Shown here: positions 27,703 to 35,826 of the stretch, piece by piece
How positions within the stretch are numbered: position 1 is the stretch's first letter
Layout: the number at the start of each line of letters is the position of its first letter
Assembly (NCBI RefSeq): GCF_902170785.1
Contig: NZ_CABHYG010000002.1
Span: forward strand, 62,001 to 126,000
DNA: 64,000 nucleotides
Direction: 5' to 3'
Origin: Yersinia proxima
Lineage (GTDB): Bacteria; Pseudomonadota; Gammaproteobacteria; Enterobacterales; Enterobacteriaceae
Made by a program: the position numbers and the translations under genes
Notes under the pieces: model-generated
Told to the model about the DNA's origin: nothing
Databases searched by the model: none
The model's input: only the letters and a program-made list of their open reading frames with translations

Positions 27703-27834
27703 AAAAAACCGTGTTCCAGATTCGCTTATGGCTTTTTTTGACTTTCAGCGAAAATGTGGTTTTTGTTGAACTGACCAAAAAACATTTTGTTTGAAGACAT
27801 ATTGTTTGAATAACAGTTAACGAATTATTGCTGG

Positions 27835-27856
27835 AAACGTGATCAATCTAACACCT
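27835..27856 (-). promoter_or_regulatory. CRP site of cyaA
   Basis: On the minus strand the core reads GTGTTAGATTGATCACG, nearly the same as the CRP operator over the main cyaA promoter of E. coli (GTGTTAAATTGATCACG). It lies about 180 bases upstream of the start codon and fits negative feedback by cAMP-CRP. Confidence 0.8.
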
Positions 27857-28039
27857 TGCCGATTGACCGTAAAGAAAGTAAAGCTATCCCCACAATTATA
27901 ACGCCTATCTTTTACCAAAGTCATGACCGCAATGGCCCGATATCAGGCAAAAAACCTTTAAGGCCTGTAGCTATCGCACTGACAGTCTTCGCCGGTCAAT
28001 GGTAGGATGGGCCGTAAAATATAAAAACGGTAACAAGCA

Positions 28040-28981
28040 ATGTTAGACAAAATTATTCGAATTGCCACGCGACAAAGCCCGCTCGCCTTATGGCAAGCAC
28101 ATTATGTTCAACATTTACTGCAAGCCAACCACCCAGGCCTGCAAGTCGAATTGGTGCCAATGGTGACTCGTGGGGACATCATTCTGGACACGCCACTGGC
28201 AAAGGTCGGTGGTAAAGGTTTGTTCGTTAAAGAATTAGAGCTAGCACTATTGGAAGGTCGGGCAGATATTGCTGTTCATTCTATGAAAGATGTCCCGATT
28301 GCCTTCCCTGAAGGGTTGGGTCTGGTCACCATTTGTGAACGTGATGACCCTCGCGATGCTTTCGTATCAATAAATTATGCCCATCTGGATGATCTGCCCG
28401 CAGGCAGTATTGTCGGTACTTCAAGTTTGCGCCGCCAATGCCAGTTACGCGAACGCCGCCCTGATCTGATTATCCGTGACCTGCGCGGTAACGTCGGCAC
28501 ACGTCTTGCCAAGTTAGATAAAGGTGAATACCACGCCATTATTTTAGCCGTGGCTGGCCTCAAGCGCCTCGGGCTGGAAACACGAATTCGTTATGCCATG
28601 CCTGCTGAGGAATCATTGCCTGCGGTCGGTCAAGGTGCTGTCGGTATTGAATGCCGTCTCGATGATGATTTTACCCGTCAACTACTGGCTCCCTTGAATC
28701 ATCGCGAGACTGAATTGCGCGTGTGCGCAGAGCGCGCCATGAATACCCGCCTTGAAGGAGGCTGCCAGGTGCCTATCGGCAGTTATGCTGAATTGGACGG
28801 CGATACACTGTGGCTTCGCGCGTTGGTCGGTGCCCCTGATGGCAGTGAAATTATTCGCGGTGAACGCCGAGGGCCGGCTGAAAATGCAGAGCAAATGGGT
28901 GTTGAACTGGCCGATGAGCTGCTATCACGGGGTGCCAGAGAGATACTGGCTGAGGTTTATCAGGATAATCCACCGCTATGA
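28040..28981 (+). CDS. hemC: Porphobilinogen deaminase (hydroxymethylbilane synthase)
   Basis: Third enzyme of haem synthesis from glutamate-derived aminolevulinate: joins four porphobilinogen units into hydroxymethylbilane. The 313-aa protein starts [20 protein letters not shown] and has the conserved [19 protein letters not shown] and [12 protein letters not shown] motifs; the cysteine in the last one carries the dipyrromethane cofactor. Its stop overlaps the hemD start by four bases (ATGA). It is the first gene of hemCDXY and is divergent from cyaA, as in E. coli. Confidence 0.98.
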   Translation: MLDKIIRIATRQSPLALWQAHYVQHLLQANHPGLQVELVPMVTRGDIILDTPLAKVGGKGLFVKELELALLEGRADIAVHSMKDVPIAFPEGLGLVTICERDDPRDAFVSINYAHLDDLPAGSIVGTSSLRRQCQLRERRPDLIIRDLRGNVGTRLAKLDKGEYHAIILAVAGLKRLGLETRIRYAMPAEESLPAVGQGAVGIECRLDDDFTRQLLAPLNHRETELRVCAERAMNTRLEGGCQVPIGSYAELDGDTLWLRALVGAPDGSEIIRGERRGPAENAEQMGVELADELLSRGAREILAEVYQDNPPL

Positions 28982-29727
28982 CGATTCTGGTCACCCGTCC
29001 ATCTCCTGCCGGGGAGCAGTTAGTCAGCCGCCTGCGTGCGCTGGGCCGGGTTGCCTATCATGCACCCTTGATTGATTTCTCACCCGGCGATGACCTGCCC
29101 AAACTGCCTGCATTACTGCAAGATATGCAGGCGGGTGATTTGGTTTTTGCTTTATCACAAAACGCAATTCGCTACGCTAACCCGCTGTTAAAAAGAAATA
29201 ACCTGTCATGGCCTACGCAGTTATCTTATTATGCTATTGGTCGTAACACTGCATTAGCACTACATACTGCCAGCCGCTTGCACGTCACCTTCCCCCCAAC
29301 GGGAGAAACTAGCGAGATGCTATTATCATTGCCCGACCTGCAACAACTGACAGGTAAGAAGGCATTGTTATTGCGCGGTAATGGCGGGCGTGAGCTGCTT
29401 GGTGAAAGCCTGACCGAGCGGGGAGCAACAGTGACTTTTTGCGAGTGTTATCAACGCAGTCCTATTTTTTATGATGGCAGTGAACAAAGTGCACACTGGC
29501 AGCGTTCCGGGGTCAATATTCTGGTCGTTACCAGCGGTGAAATGCTGCAACAGATCTATACTTTAGTTCCTGATTATTATCGTTCTTCCTGGTTGCTCCG
29601 CTGCCGGTTAGTGGTCGTGAGCGATCGTTTGGCGGCCTTAGCAGCCCAAATGGGCTGGAGCAAGATCCGGGTCGCCGAGAATGCTGATAATGATGCGCTG
29701 ATCCGCGCACTGCACGATTTTCAATAA
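28978..29727 (+). CDS. hemD: Uroporphyrinogen-III synthase
   Basis: Closes hydroxymethylbilane with inversion of ring D to form uroporphyrinogen III, the branch point of haem, sirohaem and cobalamin. The 249-aa protein has the family's low conservation but shows the expected opening [19 protein letters not shown], the middle block [26 protein letters not shown] and the late VTSGEMLQQ motif. The start overlaps hemC by four bases and the stop is 29 bases before the hemX ATG used here. Length is close to E. coli HemD (246 aa). Confidence 0.95.
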   Translation: MTILVTRPSPAGEQLVSRLRALGRVAYHAPLIDFSPGDDLPKLPALLQDMQAGDLVFALSQNAIRYANPLLKRNNLSWPTQLSYYAIGRNTALALHTASRLHVTFPPTGETSEMLLSLPDLQQLTGKKALLLRGNGGRELLGESLTERGATVTFCECYQRSPIFYDGSEQSAHWQRSGVNILVVTSGEMLQQIYTLVPDYYRSSWLLRCRLVVVSDRLAALAAQMGWSKIRVAENADNDALIRALHDFQ

Positions 29728-29756
29728 ACCTGAAACCTGACTATGGGATGCCCAAT

Positions 29757-30881
29757 ATGACGGAACAAAATACCCCATCCGCACCAGTGGAAGAGACAAC
29801 CACCGCGGCGGAGAGGCACCAACAGCCAGAACCAGAAATCCGCCGGGAGAAAAAAACCGGCCCTATTCTGGGTGCCATTGCTATTGCATTGGCCATCGCG
29901 CTTGGTGCCGGGCTTTATTATCACGGATACCAGCAGGCTCAATTACAAGCAGCAGCAAATAGTGCGCTGCAAGATCAGTTAGCCGCATTGAAACAGAGTC
30001 AGTTGCAGGAAAAACAGCAGCTTGAGTCTCTATTGCAACAACAAGGTAAAGCGTTGGAAGCGGCTGACCGCCAACAAACCTCGCTGACGCGCCAACTAAA
30101 CGAGTTACAAGAAAAAGTCGCGACTATTTCAGGAAGTGATGCCAAAACCTGGTTACTGGCACAAGCTGATTTTCTGGTGAAAATGGCAGGGCGTAAACTC
30201 TGGAGCGATCAGGACGTCACCACTGCCGCCACATTACTGAAAAGCGCCGATGCCAGCCTGGCCGATATGAATGACCCAAGCCTTATCGACGTGCGTCGGG
30301 CCTTAACCGAAGATATCAGTACCCTTTCGGCAGTCACGCAGGTCGATTTCGACGGTATTATTCTCAAATTGAATCAATTGTCGAATCAGGTCGATAACCT
30401 GCGTCTCGCCGATAACAATATTGATGATTCCCCGATGGATGCCAATAGCGATGAGCTGTCCAGTTCATTAGCCGAATGGCGTCAGAATCTCACCAAAAGC
30501 TGGCACAGCTTTATGTCAGATTTTATCACTATCCGCCGCCGCGATAGCAGTGCGGAGCCACTGTTAGCACCCAATCAGGACGTTTATTTACGTGAAAATA
30601 TCCGATCCCGCTTGCTGGTTGCTGCTCAGGCAGTGCCTCGCCATCAGGATGAAGTGTATAAACAGTCGCTAGAAACGATTTCTACCTGGGTTCGCGCCTA
30701 TTTTGATGTTAATGACCCGAATACCAAGGCATTTCTGGATGAATTGGAGAGCCTGAGTCAGCAGTCAATTTCAATGGACGTGCCTGATCAATTGAAGAGC
30801 CAGCCGATGCTGGAAAAATTGATGCAAACTCGGGTTCGTAACTTATTGGCACAAGCACCCGTTGCCGCTCAGGAGGAATAA
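29757..30881 (+). CDS. hemX: HemX, membrane protein of the hemCDXY operon
   Basis: A 374-aa single-pass inner-membrane protein once called a uroporphyrinogen-III methylase; that activity is doubtful and its role remains unclear. Order: a polar, proline- and glutamate-rich cytoplasmic start, one membrane helix ([22 protein letters not shown], about residues 38-60), a long glutamine-rich coiled coil (residues 60-125), then the conserved globular part starting [30 protein letters not shown]. The ATG at 29757 matches the E. coli start MTEQ; an in-frame ATG at 29748 would add three residues. It lies between hemD and hemY with a two-base gap to the latter. Confidence 0.92.
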   Translation: MTEQNTPSAPVEETTTAAERHQQPEPEIRREKKTGPILGAIAIALAIALGAGLYYHGYQQAQLQAAANSALQDQLAALKQSQLQEKQQLESLLQQQGKALEAADRQQTSLTRQLNELQEKVATISGSDAKTWLLAQADFLVKMAGRKLWSDQDVTTAATLLKSADASLADMNDPSLIDVRRALTEDISTLSAVTQVDFDGIILKLNQLSNQVDNLRLADNNIDDSPMDANSDELSSSLAEWRQNLTKSWHSFMSDFITIRRRDSSAEPLLAPNQDVYLRENIRSRLLVAAQAVPRHQDEVYKQSLETISTWVRAYFDVNDPNTKAFLDELESLSQQSISMDVPDQLKSQPMLEKLMQTRVRNLLAQAPVAAQEE

Positions 30882-30883
30882 GT

Positions 30884-32083
30884 ATGCTGCGAGTATTACT
30901 GTTATTCCTCATTCTGACCGCTGGGATCGTCCTTGGCCCCATGCTGGCCGGTCATCAGGGTTATGTATTGATCCAAACTGACAACTATAACGTCGAAACC
31001 AGTGTGACCGGTTTAGTCATTATGTTGGTCTTGGTGTTGGTGGCATTCCTGATAGTGGAATGGATATTGCGCCGGATTTTCCGTACTGGCGCACGTACCC
31101 GTGGCTGGTTCCTCGGCCGTAAACGCACCCGTGCCCGTAAGCAAACCAAAGCGGCGCTGATCAAATTGGCGGAAGGTGATTTCAAGCAAGTTGAGAAGTT
31201 ATTGACTCGCAATGCCGATCACGCCGAACAACCCATGGTGAACTACCTACTGGCAGCAGAAGCCGCTCAACAACGCGGTGATGAATTCCGTACCAATCAG
31301 TATCTGGAACGGGCGGCTGAAGTGGCTGATACCGACCAATTACCGGTCGATATTACCCGGGTGCGAATTCAATTGGCACAAGGGCATGTTCATGCCGCAC
31401 GCCATGGTGTTGATCGGCTCCTCGATCAAGCACCACGCCATCCGGAGGTATTACGTCTGGCTGAGCAGGCTTACCTGCGTTCCGGTGCGTACAGTTCGTT
31501 GTTGGAAATTTTACCCGCGATGAGCAAAGTACAGGTGCATACCGCCGAGGAAATCGCTGCGCTGGAACAGCAGGCATACATTGGCATGATGAATCAGTGT
31601 ATGGCAGAAGAAGGAAGTGATGGCCTGAAGCGCTGGTGGAAAGATCAAAGCCGCAAAGTACGCAATGAGATCCCACTGCAAGTCGCCTTGGCGGAGCATT
31701 TGATTGAATGTGATGATAGTGATGTGGCCCAGCAGATCATTTTGGATGGTCTGAAACGCCAGTATGATGAACGGCTGGTGTTGTTGATCCCGCGCTTGAA
31801 GTCGGGCAACCCAGAACCCATAGAGAAATCATTACGCCAGCACATCAAACAGCACGGAGCCACACCGTTGCTCAATAGCACGTTGGGTCAGTTGATGCTG
31901 AAACACGGCGAATGGGAGAAAGCCAGTGAGGCCTTTAAAGCCGCACTTGTGCAGCGCCCAGACGGCTATGATTATGCATGGCTGGCTGATGCTCTGGATA
32001 AGCTACACCGCCCTGAGGATGCTGCTCAGGCTCGCCGCGAGGGGTTATTGCTCACACTGCGGCAGAATGGCGAGTCACTTTGA
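30884..32083 (+). CDS. hemY: HemY, TPR membrane protein
   Basis: A 399-aa inner-membrane protein with two N-terminal membrane helices (MLRVLLLFLILTAGIVLGPML and LVIMLVLVLVAFLIVEWIL), a basic segment (RTRGWFLGRKRTRARKQTK), and a periplasm- or cytosol-exposed TPR-rich domain to the end. It is needed for normal haem synthesis in E. coli, but it is not the protoporphyrinogen oxidase called HemY in Bacillus. Two bases separate it from hemX, so it is the last gene of the operon. The palindromic repeat and a hairpin follow the stop. Confidence 0.93.
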   Translation: MLRVLLLFLILTAGIVLGPMLAGHQGYVLIQTDNYNVETSVTGLVIMLVLVLVAFLIVEWILRRIFRTGARTRGWFLGRKRTRARKQTKAALIKLAEGDFKQVEKLLTRNADHAEQPMVNYLLAAEAAQQRGDEFRTNQYLERAAEVADTDQLPVDITRVRIQLAQGHVHAARHGVDRLLDQAPRHPEVLRLAEQAYLRSGAYSSLLEILPAMSKVQVHTAEEIAALEQQAYIGMMNQCMAEEGSDGLKRWWKDQSRKVRNEIPLQVALAEHLIECDDSDVAQQIILDGLKRQYDERLVLLIPRLKSGNPEPIEKSLRQHIKQHGATPLLNSTLGQLMLKHGEWEKASEAFKAALVQRPDGYDYAWLADALDKLHRPEDAAQARREGLLLTLRQNGESL

Positions 32084-32107
32084 TGGTACGCGAGTAGCTC
32101 AGTGAGT

Positions 32108-32189
32108 GAAGGGTTTACCGCACCTAGGGGCGCTTAGGCGACTTACTTGTGTTTAAAACTAAAAGTGACCCCTACGGCCGTTTCCCCTT
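32108..32189. repeat. Palindromic intergenic repeat, copy 2
   Basis: Inverted copy of the element at 5939-6026, bounded by GAAGGG and CCCCTTG and containing TTACCGCACCTAGGGGC. It starts 25 bases after the hemY stop. The outer 25 bases on the gene-facing side are nearly identical to copy 1; the centre has diverged. Confidence 0.7.
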
Positions 32190-32213
32190 GGTTCAGCTTT
32201 ATTCGTCATCTGA

Positions 32214-32231
32214 AGGCTCCTGTGGGAGCCT
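32214..32231 (+). terminator. Hairpin downstream of hemY
   Basis: AGGCTCC (32214-32220) and GGAGCCT (32225-32231) make a perfect 7-bp stem with a TGTG loop, followed by GAGGTTTA. Possible end of the hemCDXY transcript, though the T-run is weak. Confidence 0.5.
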
Positions 32232-32415
32232 GAGGTTTATAACAAAGTGCTCGTATCGGTGAAAACAGGCAGATCGTAAAGACGCCACATTTCTTTTGTT
32301 AAAACAAGCCCTTCCCTAGCGCGGACGCTTTACTCTTCTACCTATCTTCACCTTGTAAGATGAGGTGTCGAGGTTTGTCAGCAGTCAGAGGCTCCTTCGG
32401 GGGCCTTTTCTTTAC
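32232..32415 (+). ncRNA. Candidate structured RNA with intrinsic terminator
   Basis: Between the hemY hairpin and the ERIC array there is a gene-free stretch that ends in a good terminator: GGCTCC-TTC-GGGGCC-TTTTCTTT (32388-32415). Upstream there are paired segments (GTAAAG at 32276 with CTTTAC near 32328; CACCTT near 32350 with AGGTG near 32363). This is what a small RNA gene could look like, but I do not recognise the sequence and did not find a clear promoter. It may instead be hemY 3' UTR. Confidence 0.3.
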
Positions 32416-32416
32416 C

Positions 32417-32468
32417 CCTGATTCGGGTAAGTGCGCGCAGCTAACACCCCTGCAGCTTCAAGTAGCAA
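32417..32468. repeat. Partial ERIC (first of three tandem copies)
   Basis: Right half only: GATTCGGGTAAGTGCGCGCA..., ending CTGCAGCTTCAAGTAGC. It directly precedes two full copies and follows the terminator at 32415. Confidence 0.85.
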
Positions 32469-32472
32469 ACAG

Positions 32473-32594
32473 TACCCAAAGTCATTGGAGTTGCAGGTAG
32501 GCAGCCAGTAAACGCACCCCGCTGAGCTTACTTAAGTAAGCGATTCTGGTAAGTGCGCGCAGCTAACAACCCTACGGCTTCAAGTAGCAAACAG
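32473..32594. repeat. ERIC element (second of three tandem copies)
   Basis: Full copy starting TACCCAAAGTCATTGGAGTT and containing CGCTGAGCTTACTTAAGTAAG. It repeats with a period of 122 bases with the next copy; the two are nearly identical, so the array arose by recent duplication. Confidence 0.92.
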
Positions 32595-32718
32595 TACCCA
32601 AAGTCATTGGAGTTGCAGGTAGGCAGCCAGCAAACGCATCCCGCTGAGCTTACTCAAGTAAGTGATTCGGGTAAGTGCGCGCAGCTAACAACCCTGCAGC
32701 TTCAAGGACGAAGGGTAT
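32595..32718. repeat. ERIC element (third of three tandem copies)
   Basis: Full copy starting TACCCAAAGTCATTGGAGTT and ending AAGGACGAAGGGTAT. Its end is two bases from the poly-T tail of the glmZ terminator on the opposite strand. Confidence 0.92.
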
Positions 32719-32720
32719 GC

Positions 32721-32944
32721 AAAAAAAAACGCTTGCCGATAAGGGCAAGCGTCTGAAATTTTCAGGTCTACAGACAACAATGTCGGTGCCTCACTCAACG
32801 TTATGCCCGGTATGTGATGAAGATATTCAACATCGTTTACATGGACAATAGGCACCCTAAAATCGGCTCTGCGTCATCCCTGGGTTTATGAAGCTAAATT
32901 GGCTATAAAAACCAGCTATCATAATAAGTGGGATGAGCATCTAC
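32721..32944 (-). ncRNA. glmZ: Small regulatory RNA GlmZ
   Basis: Hfq-dependent small RNA that activates glmS translation when glucosamine-6-phosphate is low; its processing by RNase E is guided by RapZ. On the minus strand the sequence begins GTAGATGCTCATCCC and contains GGGATGACGCAGAGCCG, ACGTTGAGTGAGGCACC and TTGTTGTCTGTAGACCTG, all closely matching E. coli GlmZ (GTAGATGCTCATTCC, GGAATGACGCAGAGCCG, ACGTTGAGTGAAGCACC). It ends with the terminator ACGCTTGCC-CTTATC-GGCAAGCGT and a nine-T run. Length is about 224 nt against 207 in E. coli. The location beside hemY is also conserved. Confidence 0.95.
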
Positions 32945-32954
32945 AGAGTAGATA

Positions 32955-32972
32955 ATGCAGTTAGCGTGCCAA
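32955..32972 (-). promoter_or_regulatory. Sigma-54 promoter of glmZ
   Basis: On the minus strand TTGGCACGCTAACTGCAT fits the -24/-12 sigma-54 consensus: GG and GC separated by ten bases. The GC is 13 bases from the GTAGATG 5' end of glmZ. In enterobacteria glmY/glmZ are controlled by sigma-54 with the GlrR (QseF) activator. Confidence 0.9.
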
Positions 32973-33114
32973 GTTTTACAACAGGTCAATTTTTTACTCA
33001 TTCACCCTGAAGTAGACTTATAATTAACTGATAATTAATAATTTTATTTTCTTGCTCACTCATAGAACAAAATCTCACTTCCACTATCCTGGGTTTAATC
33101 CTACCAACGTGATC

Positions 33115-33132
33115 TGTCGCTACAAAACGACG
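33115..33132. promoter_or_regulatory. Putative GlrR activator site upstream of glmZ
   Basis: TGTC-N10-GACG matches seven of eight bases of the GlrR motif TGTC-N10-GACA. It is about 170-190 bases upstream of the glmZ start, a normal enhancer distance for sigma-54 activation. Only one such site was found. Confidence 0.45.
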
Positions 33133-33162
33133 GTATAAGCTATCAATTTTTTTCTTTATATT

Positions 33163-33175
33163 TATCAATATTTTA
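33163..33175. promoter_or_regulatory. Putative IHF site upstream of glmZ
   Basis: TATCAATATTTTA matches the IHF consensus WATCAANNNNTTR in an AT-rich stretch. IHF bending is common at sigma-54 promoters. It lies outside rather than between activator site and promoter, so the role is uncertain. Confidence 0.35.
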
Positions 33176-33190
33176 TACGTCTCCATTTAG

Positions 33191-33207
33191 AGACAAAGCA
33201 TTTGTCT
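33191..33207. repeat. Perfect short palindrome, role unknown
   Basis: AGACAAAGCATTTGTCT: 7-base arms with a 3-base centre. It lies in the gene-free stretch between glmZ and the tRNA operon terminator. The rest of 33208-33413 shows no feature I recognise. Confidence 0.4.
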
Positions 33208-33413
33208 TTTGTCGCAAAAAACCAACACCCTGCACTTCATCTCATAAAAAGAAGATCGGCTCCTGCCATCAGGCAAATTTGATCAAAGAGCGCCAACAAC
33301 GCTTTCTTATGCAAGTGGAACCGATACAACGATGGATAGCAGAATGAAAAACAGGAGAGGGGATAATATGGAAATCGATTTGATACGAGCAAGTCGGAGA
33401 CAAAATACAGACG

Positions 33414-33440
33414 AAAAAAAACCCCGCATTGCGGGGTTTC
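33414..33440 (-). terminator. Terminator of the tRNA operon
   Basis: ACCCCGC (33421-33427) and GCGGGGT (33431-33437) form a tight 7-bp hairpin with a 3-base loop; on the minus strand it is followed by TTTTTTT (plus-strand A-run 33414-33420). It lies just downstream of tRNA-Pro. Confidence 0.92.
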
Positions 33441-33449
33441 TTCTGAAAT

Positions 33450-33526
33450 TGGTCGGCGAGAGAGGATTCGAACCTCCGACCCACTGGTCCCAAACCAGTT
33501 GCGCTACCAAGCTGCGCTACTCGCCG
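33450..33526 (-). tRNA. proM: tRNA-Pro (TGG)
   Basis: 77 nt including encoded CCA. Anticodon loop TTTGGGA gives anticodon TGG (minus strand of 33489-33491). Acceptor stem CGGCGAG pairs with CTCGCCG, and the T-loop is TTCGAAT. Last gene of the Arg-His-Leu-Pro tRNA operon, in the same order as E. coli argX-hisR-leuT-proM. Confidence 0.98.
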
Positions 33527-33601
33527 ATTTCGTACTGCTCACTCTACATGGTCTTTCGACCTATGTCCATGTAAATCTTAATAAAATCTACATGTTTTGT
33601 G

Positions 33602-33688
33602 TGGTGCGAAGGGAGGGACTTGAACCCTCACGTCCGTAAGGACACTAACACCTGAAGCTAGCGCGTCTACCAATTCCGCCACCATCGC
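33602..33688 (-). tRNA. leuT: tRNA-Leu (CAG)
   Basis: 87 nt with encoded CCA and the long variable arm of class II tRNAs (GTCCTTACGGAC). Anticodon loop TTCAGGT gives CAG. The acceptor stem 5' strand is GCGATGG and the 3' strand CCTTCGC, so pair 5:68 is T-T, where E. coli leuT has A-T (GCGAAGG). The other six acceptor pairs are normal. Confidence 0.97.
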
Positions 33689-33703
33689 ATGTTCCACAAA
33701 ATT

Positions 33704-33780
33704 TGGGGTGGCTAATGGGGCTCGAACCCACGACAACTGGAATCACAATCCAGGGCTCTACCAACTGAGCTATAGCCACC
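33704..33780 (-). tRNA. hisR: tRNA-His (GTG)
   Basis: 77 nt with encoded CCA. Begins GGTGGCTATAGCTCAG with the extra 5' G typical of tRNA-His, anticodon loop TTGTGAT (GTG). Nearly identical to E. coli hisR. Confidence 0.98.
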
Positions 33781-33862
33781 ATAACTTCCTACTACTTACA
33801 GCCTACTTCGACTTCGTCGTACGCGGCAATCTTACCACCGCAGCTCTTGCACACAAAATTAA

Positions 33863-33939
<77 letters not shown>

Positions 33940-33960
33940 TTAGCGCCGTTGCGGGTGAGG

Positions 33961-33989
33961 ATACTACGGTTTTAATACTTGGCTGTCTA
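33961..33989 (-). promoter_or_regulatory. tRNA operon promoter
   Basis: On the minus strand TAGACA (33989-33984) and TAGTAT (33966-33961) with exactly 17 bases between, followed by a C-rich discriminator (CCTCACCCGC), the hallmark of stringently controlled stable-RNA promoters. It lies just upstream of tRNA-Arg. Confidence 0.8.
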
Positions 33990-34096
33990 GTGCTTTTTTA
34001 GAAGAAATGGTGTGTTTGCTTACGCTTTGCACACTCTGCCGCAAAAGTCAGCCATTGATAGCCCTCACCCCGCCTTATTCACTGGTTTTATAGCCG

Positions 34097-35479
34097 TTAA
34101 ATTTCGGCTGCTACCTTTTTATGCATTCCCAGGCAAAAATAGCAGGCTGTCACCAAGCCAAGGAAAATCACCCCAACCAACAAAGATAGCCGGGTATCCG
34201 GATTAAGCCCCATTCCTACCAGCACACAAATCAGGAAAGCAATGGTGAGATAGTTTACATAGGGGAACATGATGGATTTAAACGGATGCTGTTTTAGTGC
34301 CTCAACATGCGCCTGACGAAAACGTAGTTGACTCACCAACACCACGAACCACGGCACCATGCCCGGCAACACACTGGCACTGTAAACATACACAAACACC
34401 TGCTGTGGATTGGGAATGATGTAGTTAAGGCTAGAACCCACCATCAAACATAAGATAGTGACGGCAATGCAATAAACCGGAACACCGCTGGCAGACAGCT
34501 TGGTCAAGCAAGCAGGTAACTGACGGTTCTTCGCCAAGGCATATAGCATACGCCCGCCGCTATACATGCCACTATTACAACCCGACAGCGCCGCTGTGAG
34601 CACCACAAAGTTGATAATCCCCGCAGCTGAAACTATCCCTATTTTGGCAAAGGTCAGTACAAACGGGCTGCCCCCAGTACCAATACCGTCCCACGGGAAG
34701 ATAGTGACAATCACGAAAATCGCCCCGACATAGAATATCAGGATGCGCCAGAGGATATTATTGATAGCACGCTTTAGTGTGACCTGAGGATTTCTGGCTT
34801 CGCCAGCCGTAATTCCGACTAATTCAACCCCCTGGTAAGATGCCACCACAATACACAGCGCAAACATGAAGCCTTTCCATCCCCCGGCGAAGAAACCTCC
34901 GTGGGCCGTCAGGTTATCAAATCCGATAGGTTGGCCATGATTACCAAAACCGAAGAAAATAACCCCTAACCCCACCAAAATCATCACAATGATGGTGGTC
35001 ACTTTGATCATCGCAAACCAAAACTCCAGCTCGCCATACAACCTGACCGCCGCGAGGTTAGCAAGTGCGACTATCGCCACCCCAGCAATAGCCGGTAACC
35101 ATTGGGGGATTTCCGGGAACCAAAACTGGACATATACACCAATTGCGGTAATTTCAGATATTCCCACCGCTATCCACATAAACCAATAACCCCAAGCCGT
35201 CAGGTAGCCAAAATAGGGGCTAAGATATTTATGTGCATAAACGGCAAAAGAGCCTGCAACTGGCTCCAGATAGAGCATTTCGCCCATGGATCGCATAATG
35301 AAAAATACAAACAAACCGGCAATGATATAAGCCAGTAATACCGACGGCCCAGCCCATTTTAATGTACTGGCGGAGCCCATAAATAACCCAACTCCAATAG
35401 TACCGCCCAACGCTATCAGTTCGATATGCCGGGCTTCCAGCCCACGGTGTAATCCTTTCTTCTCTTCGTTGTCTGCCAT
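34097..35479 (-). CDS. yifK: Amino acid permease YifK (threonine/serine type)
   Basis: Inner-membrane APC-superfamily permease, 460 aa with about twelve helices. E. coli YifK (also called ThrP) is reported as a threonine/serine proton symporter. The N-terminal [27 protein letters not shown] and [33 protein letters not shown] are amino acid transporter signatures. It lies between wecG and the tRNA operon as in E. coli. Its leader has a C/A-rich stretch (35523-35538 on the opposite strand), of the kind bound by GcvB small RNA in Salmonella yifK. Confidence 0.94.
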   Translation of the reverse strand: MADNEEKKGLHRGLEARHIELIALGGTIGVGLFMGSASTLKWAGPSVLLAYIIAGLFVFFIMRSMGEMLYLEPVAGSFAVYAHKYLSPYFGYLTAWGYWFMWIAVGISEITAIGVYVQFWFPEIPQWLPAIAGVAIVALANLAAVRLYGELEFWFAMIKVTTIIVMILVGLGVIFFGFGNHGQPIGFDNLTAHGGFFAGGWKGFMFALCIVVASYQGVELVGITAGEARNPQVTLKRAINNILWRILIFYVGAIFVIVTIFPWDGIGTGGSPFVLTFAKIGIVSAAGIINFVVLTAALSGCNSGMYSGGRMLYALAKNRQLPACLTKLSASGVPVYCIAVTILCLMVGSSLNYIIPNPQQVFVYVYSASVLPGMVPWFVVLVSQLRFRQAHVEALKQHPFKSIMFPYVNYLTIAFLICVLVGMGLNPDTRLSLLVGVIFLGLVTACYFCLGMHKKVAAEI

Positions 35480-35826
35480 ATATCCTCTATAAACCGACTG
35501 GTGTGTCTGCTCCGGATGTCCCGGTTGTTGTTGTTATTCAATATAAGATTAACGACCAAATGAAATATTTAGCTTAATTATTAATACAGATTAAAGAATA
35601 GGAAAACGGCCCATAGAAAAACGCGGTGCTCACCACAGAACCGTAACCGGCCGGTATCGTTCCGTATCTGAGCCAGATAAGCAAACAAGAAACTAAAACT
35701 TTATGGAATAAATGAAATTAAATTGATTCCAAAATGGAATTAAGAAATAGAGGTATTAATCAGAGGAATATATAGGAAAGATTTCATAGCATCAGGGCCT
35801 TATCGACCCCGATCCTAAGAGGGTTA
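35480..35826 (-). promoter_or_regulatory. yifK leader and promoter region
   Basis: A 347-base AT-rich gap between wecG and yifK. On the minus strand AATAACAACAACAACC (35538-35523) lies about 45-60 bases before the yifK start, resembling the ACA-repeat translation enhancer and GcvB target described for Salmonella yifK. The SD of yifK is GAGGA just before ATG. A copy of TTCCAAAATGGAA near 35730 is a small palindrome. No terminator with a T-run was evident after wecG. Confidence 0.6.

Larger units (their letters stand above)
27653..28039. promoter_or_regulatory. Divergent cyaA/hemC promoter region
   Basis: This 387-base gap holds the leaders of cyaA (leftward) and hemC (rightward). Seen in it: an 18-bp direct duplication (27667-27702) in the cyaA leader and a CRP site (27835-27856). 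I see no small gene. hemC is preceded by GGTAACAAGCA, a weak ribosome-binding sequence; its promoter was not pinpointed. Confidence 0.6.

Noticed and set aside
27653-27778. 42-residue N-terminal extension of adenylate cyclase
   Set aside because: The frame is open only because the 18-bp duplication is a multiple of three; E. coli starts at the equivalent TTG and the extension has no family match.
32417-32718. Regular repeats as a CRISPR array
   Set aside because: Repeat unit is about 122 bases of ERIC sequence with no unique spacers and no cas genes.
32553-32756. Open frame across the ERIC array and glmZ terminator
   Set aside because: Composed of repeat sequence and the 3' end of a small RNA on the other strand; no ribosome-binding site.
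32998-33186. 62-codon frame upstream of glmZ
   Set aside because: AT-rich frame in the promoter and enhancer region of glmZ, no SD and no family resemblance.
33332-33574. Open frame with an excellent ribosome-binding sequence (AGGAGAGGGG before ATG 33369)
   Set aside because: It runs through the tRNA operon terminator and antisense to tRNA-Pro, giving the well-known spurious peptide [12 protein letters not shown]. Not a gene.
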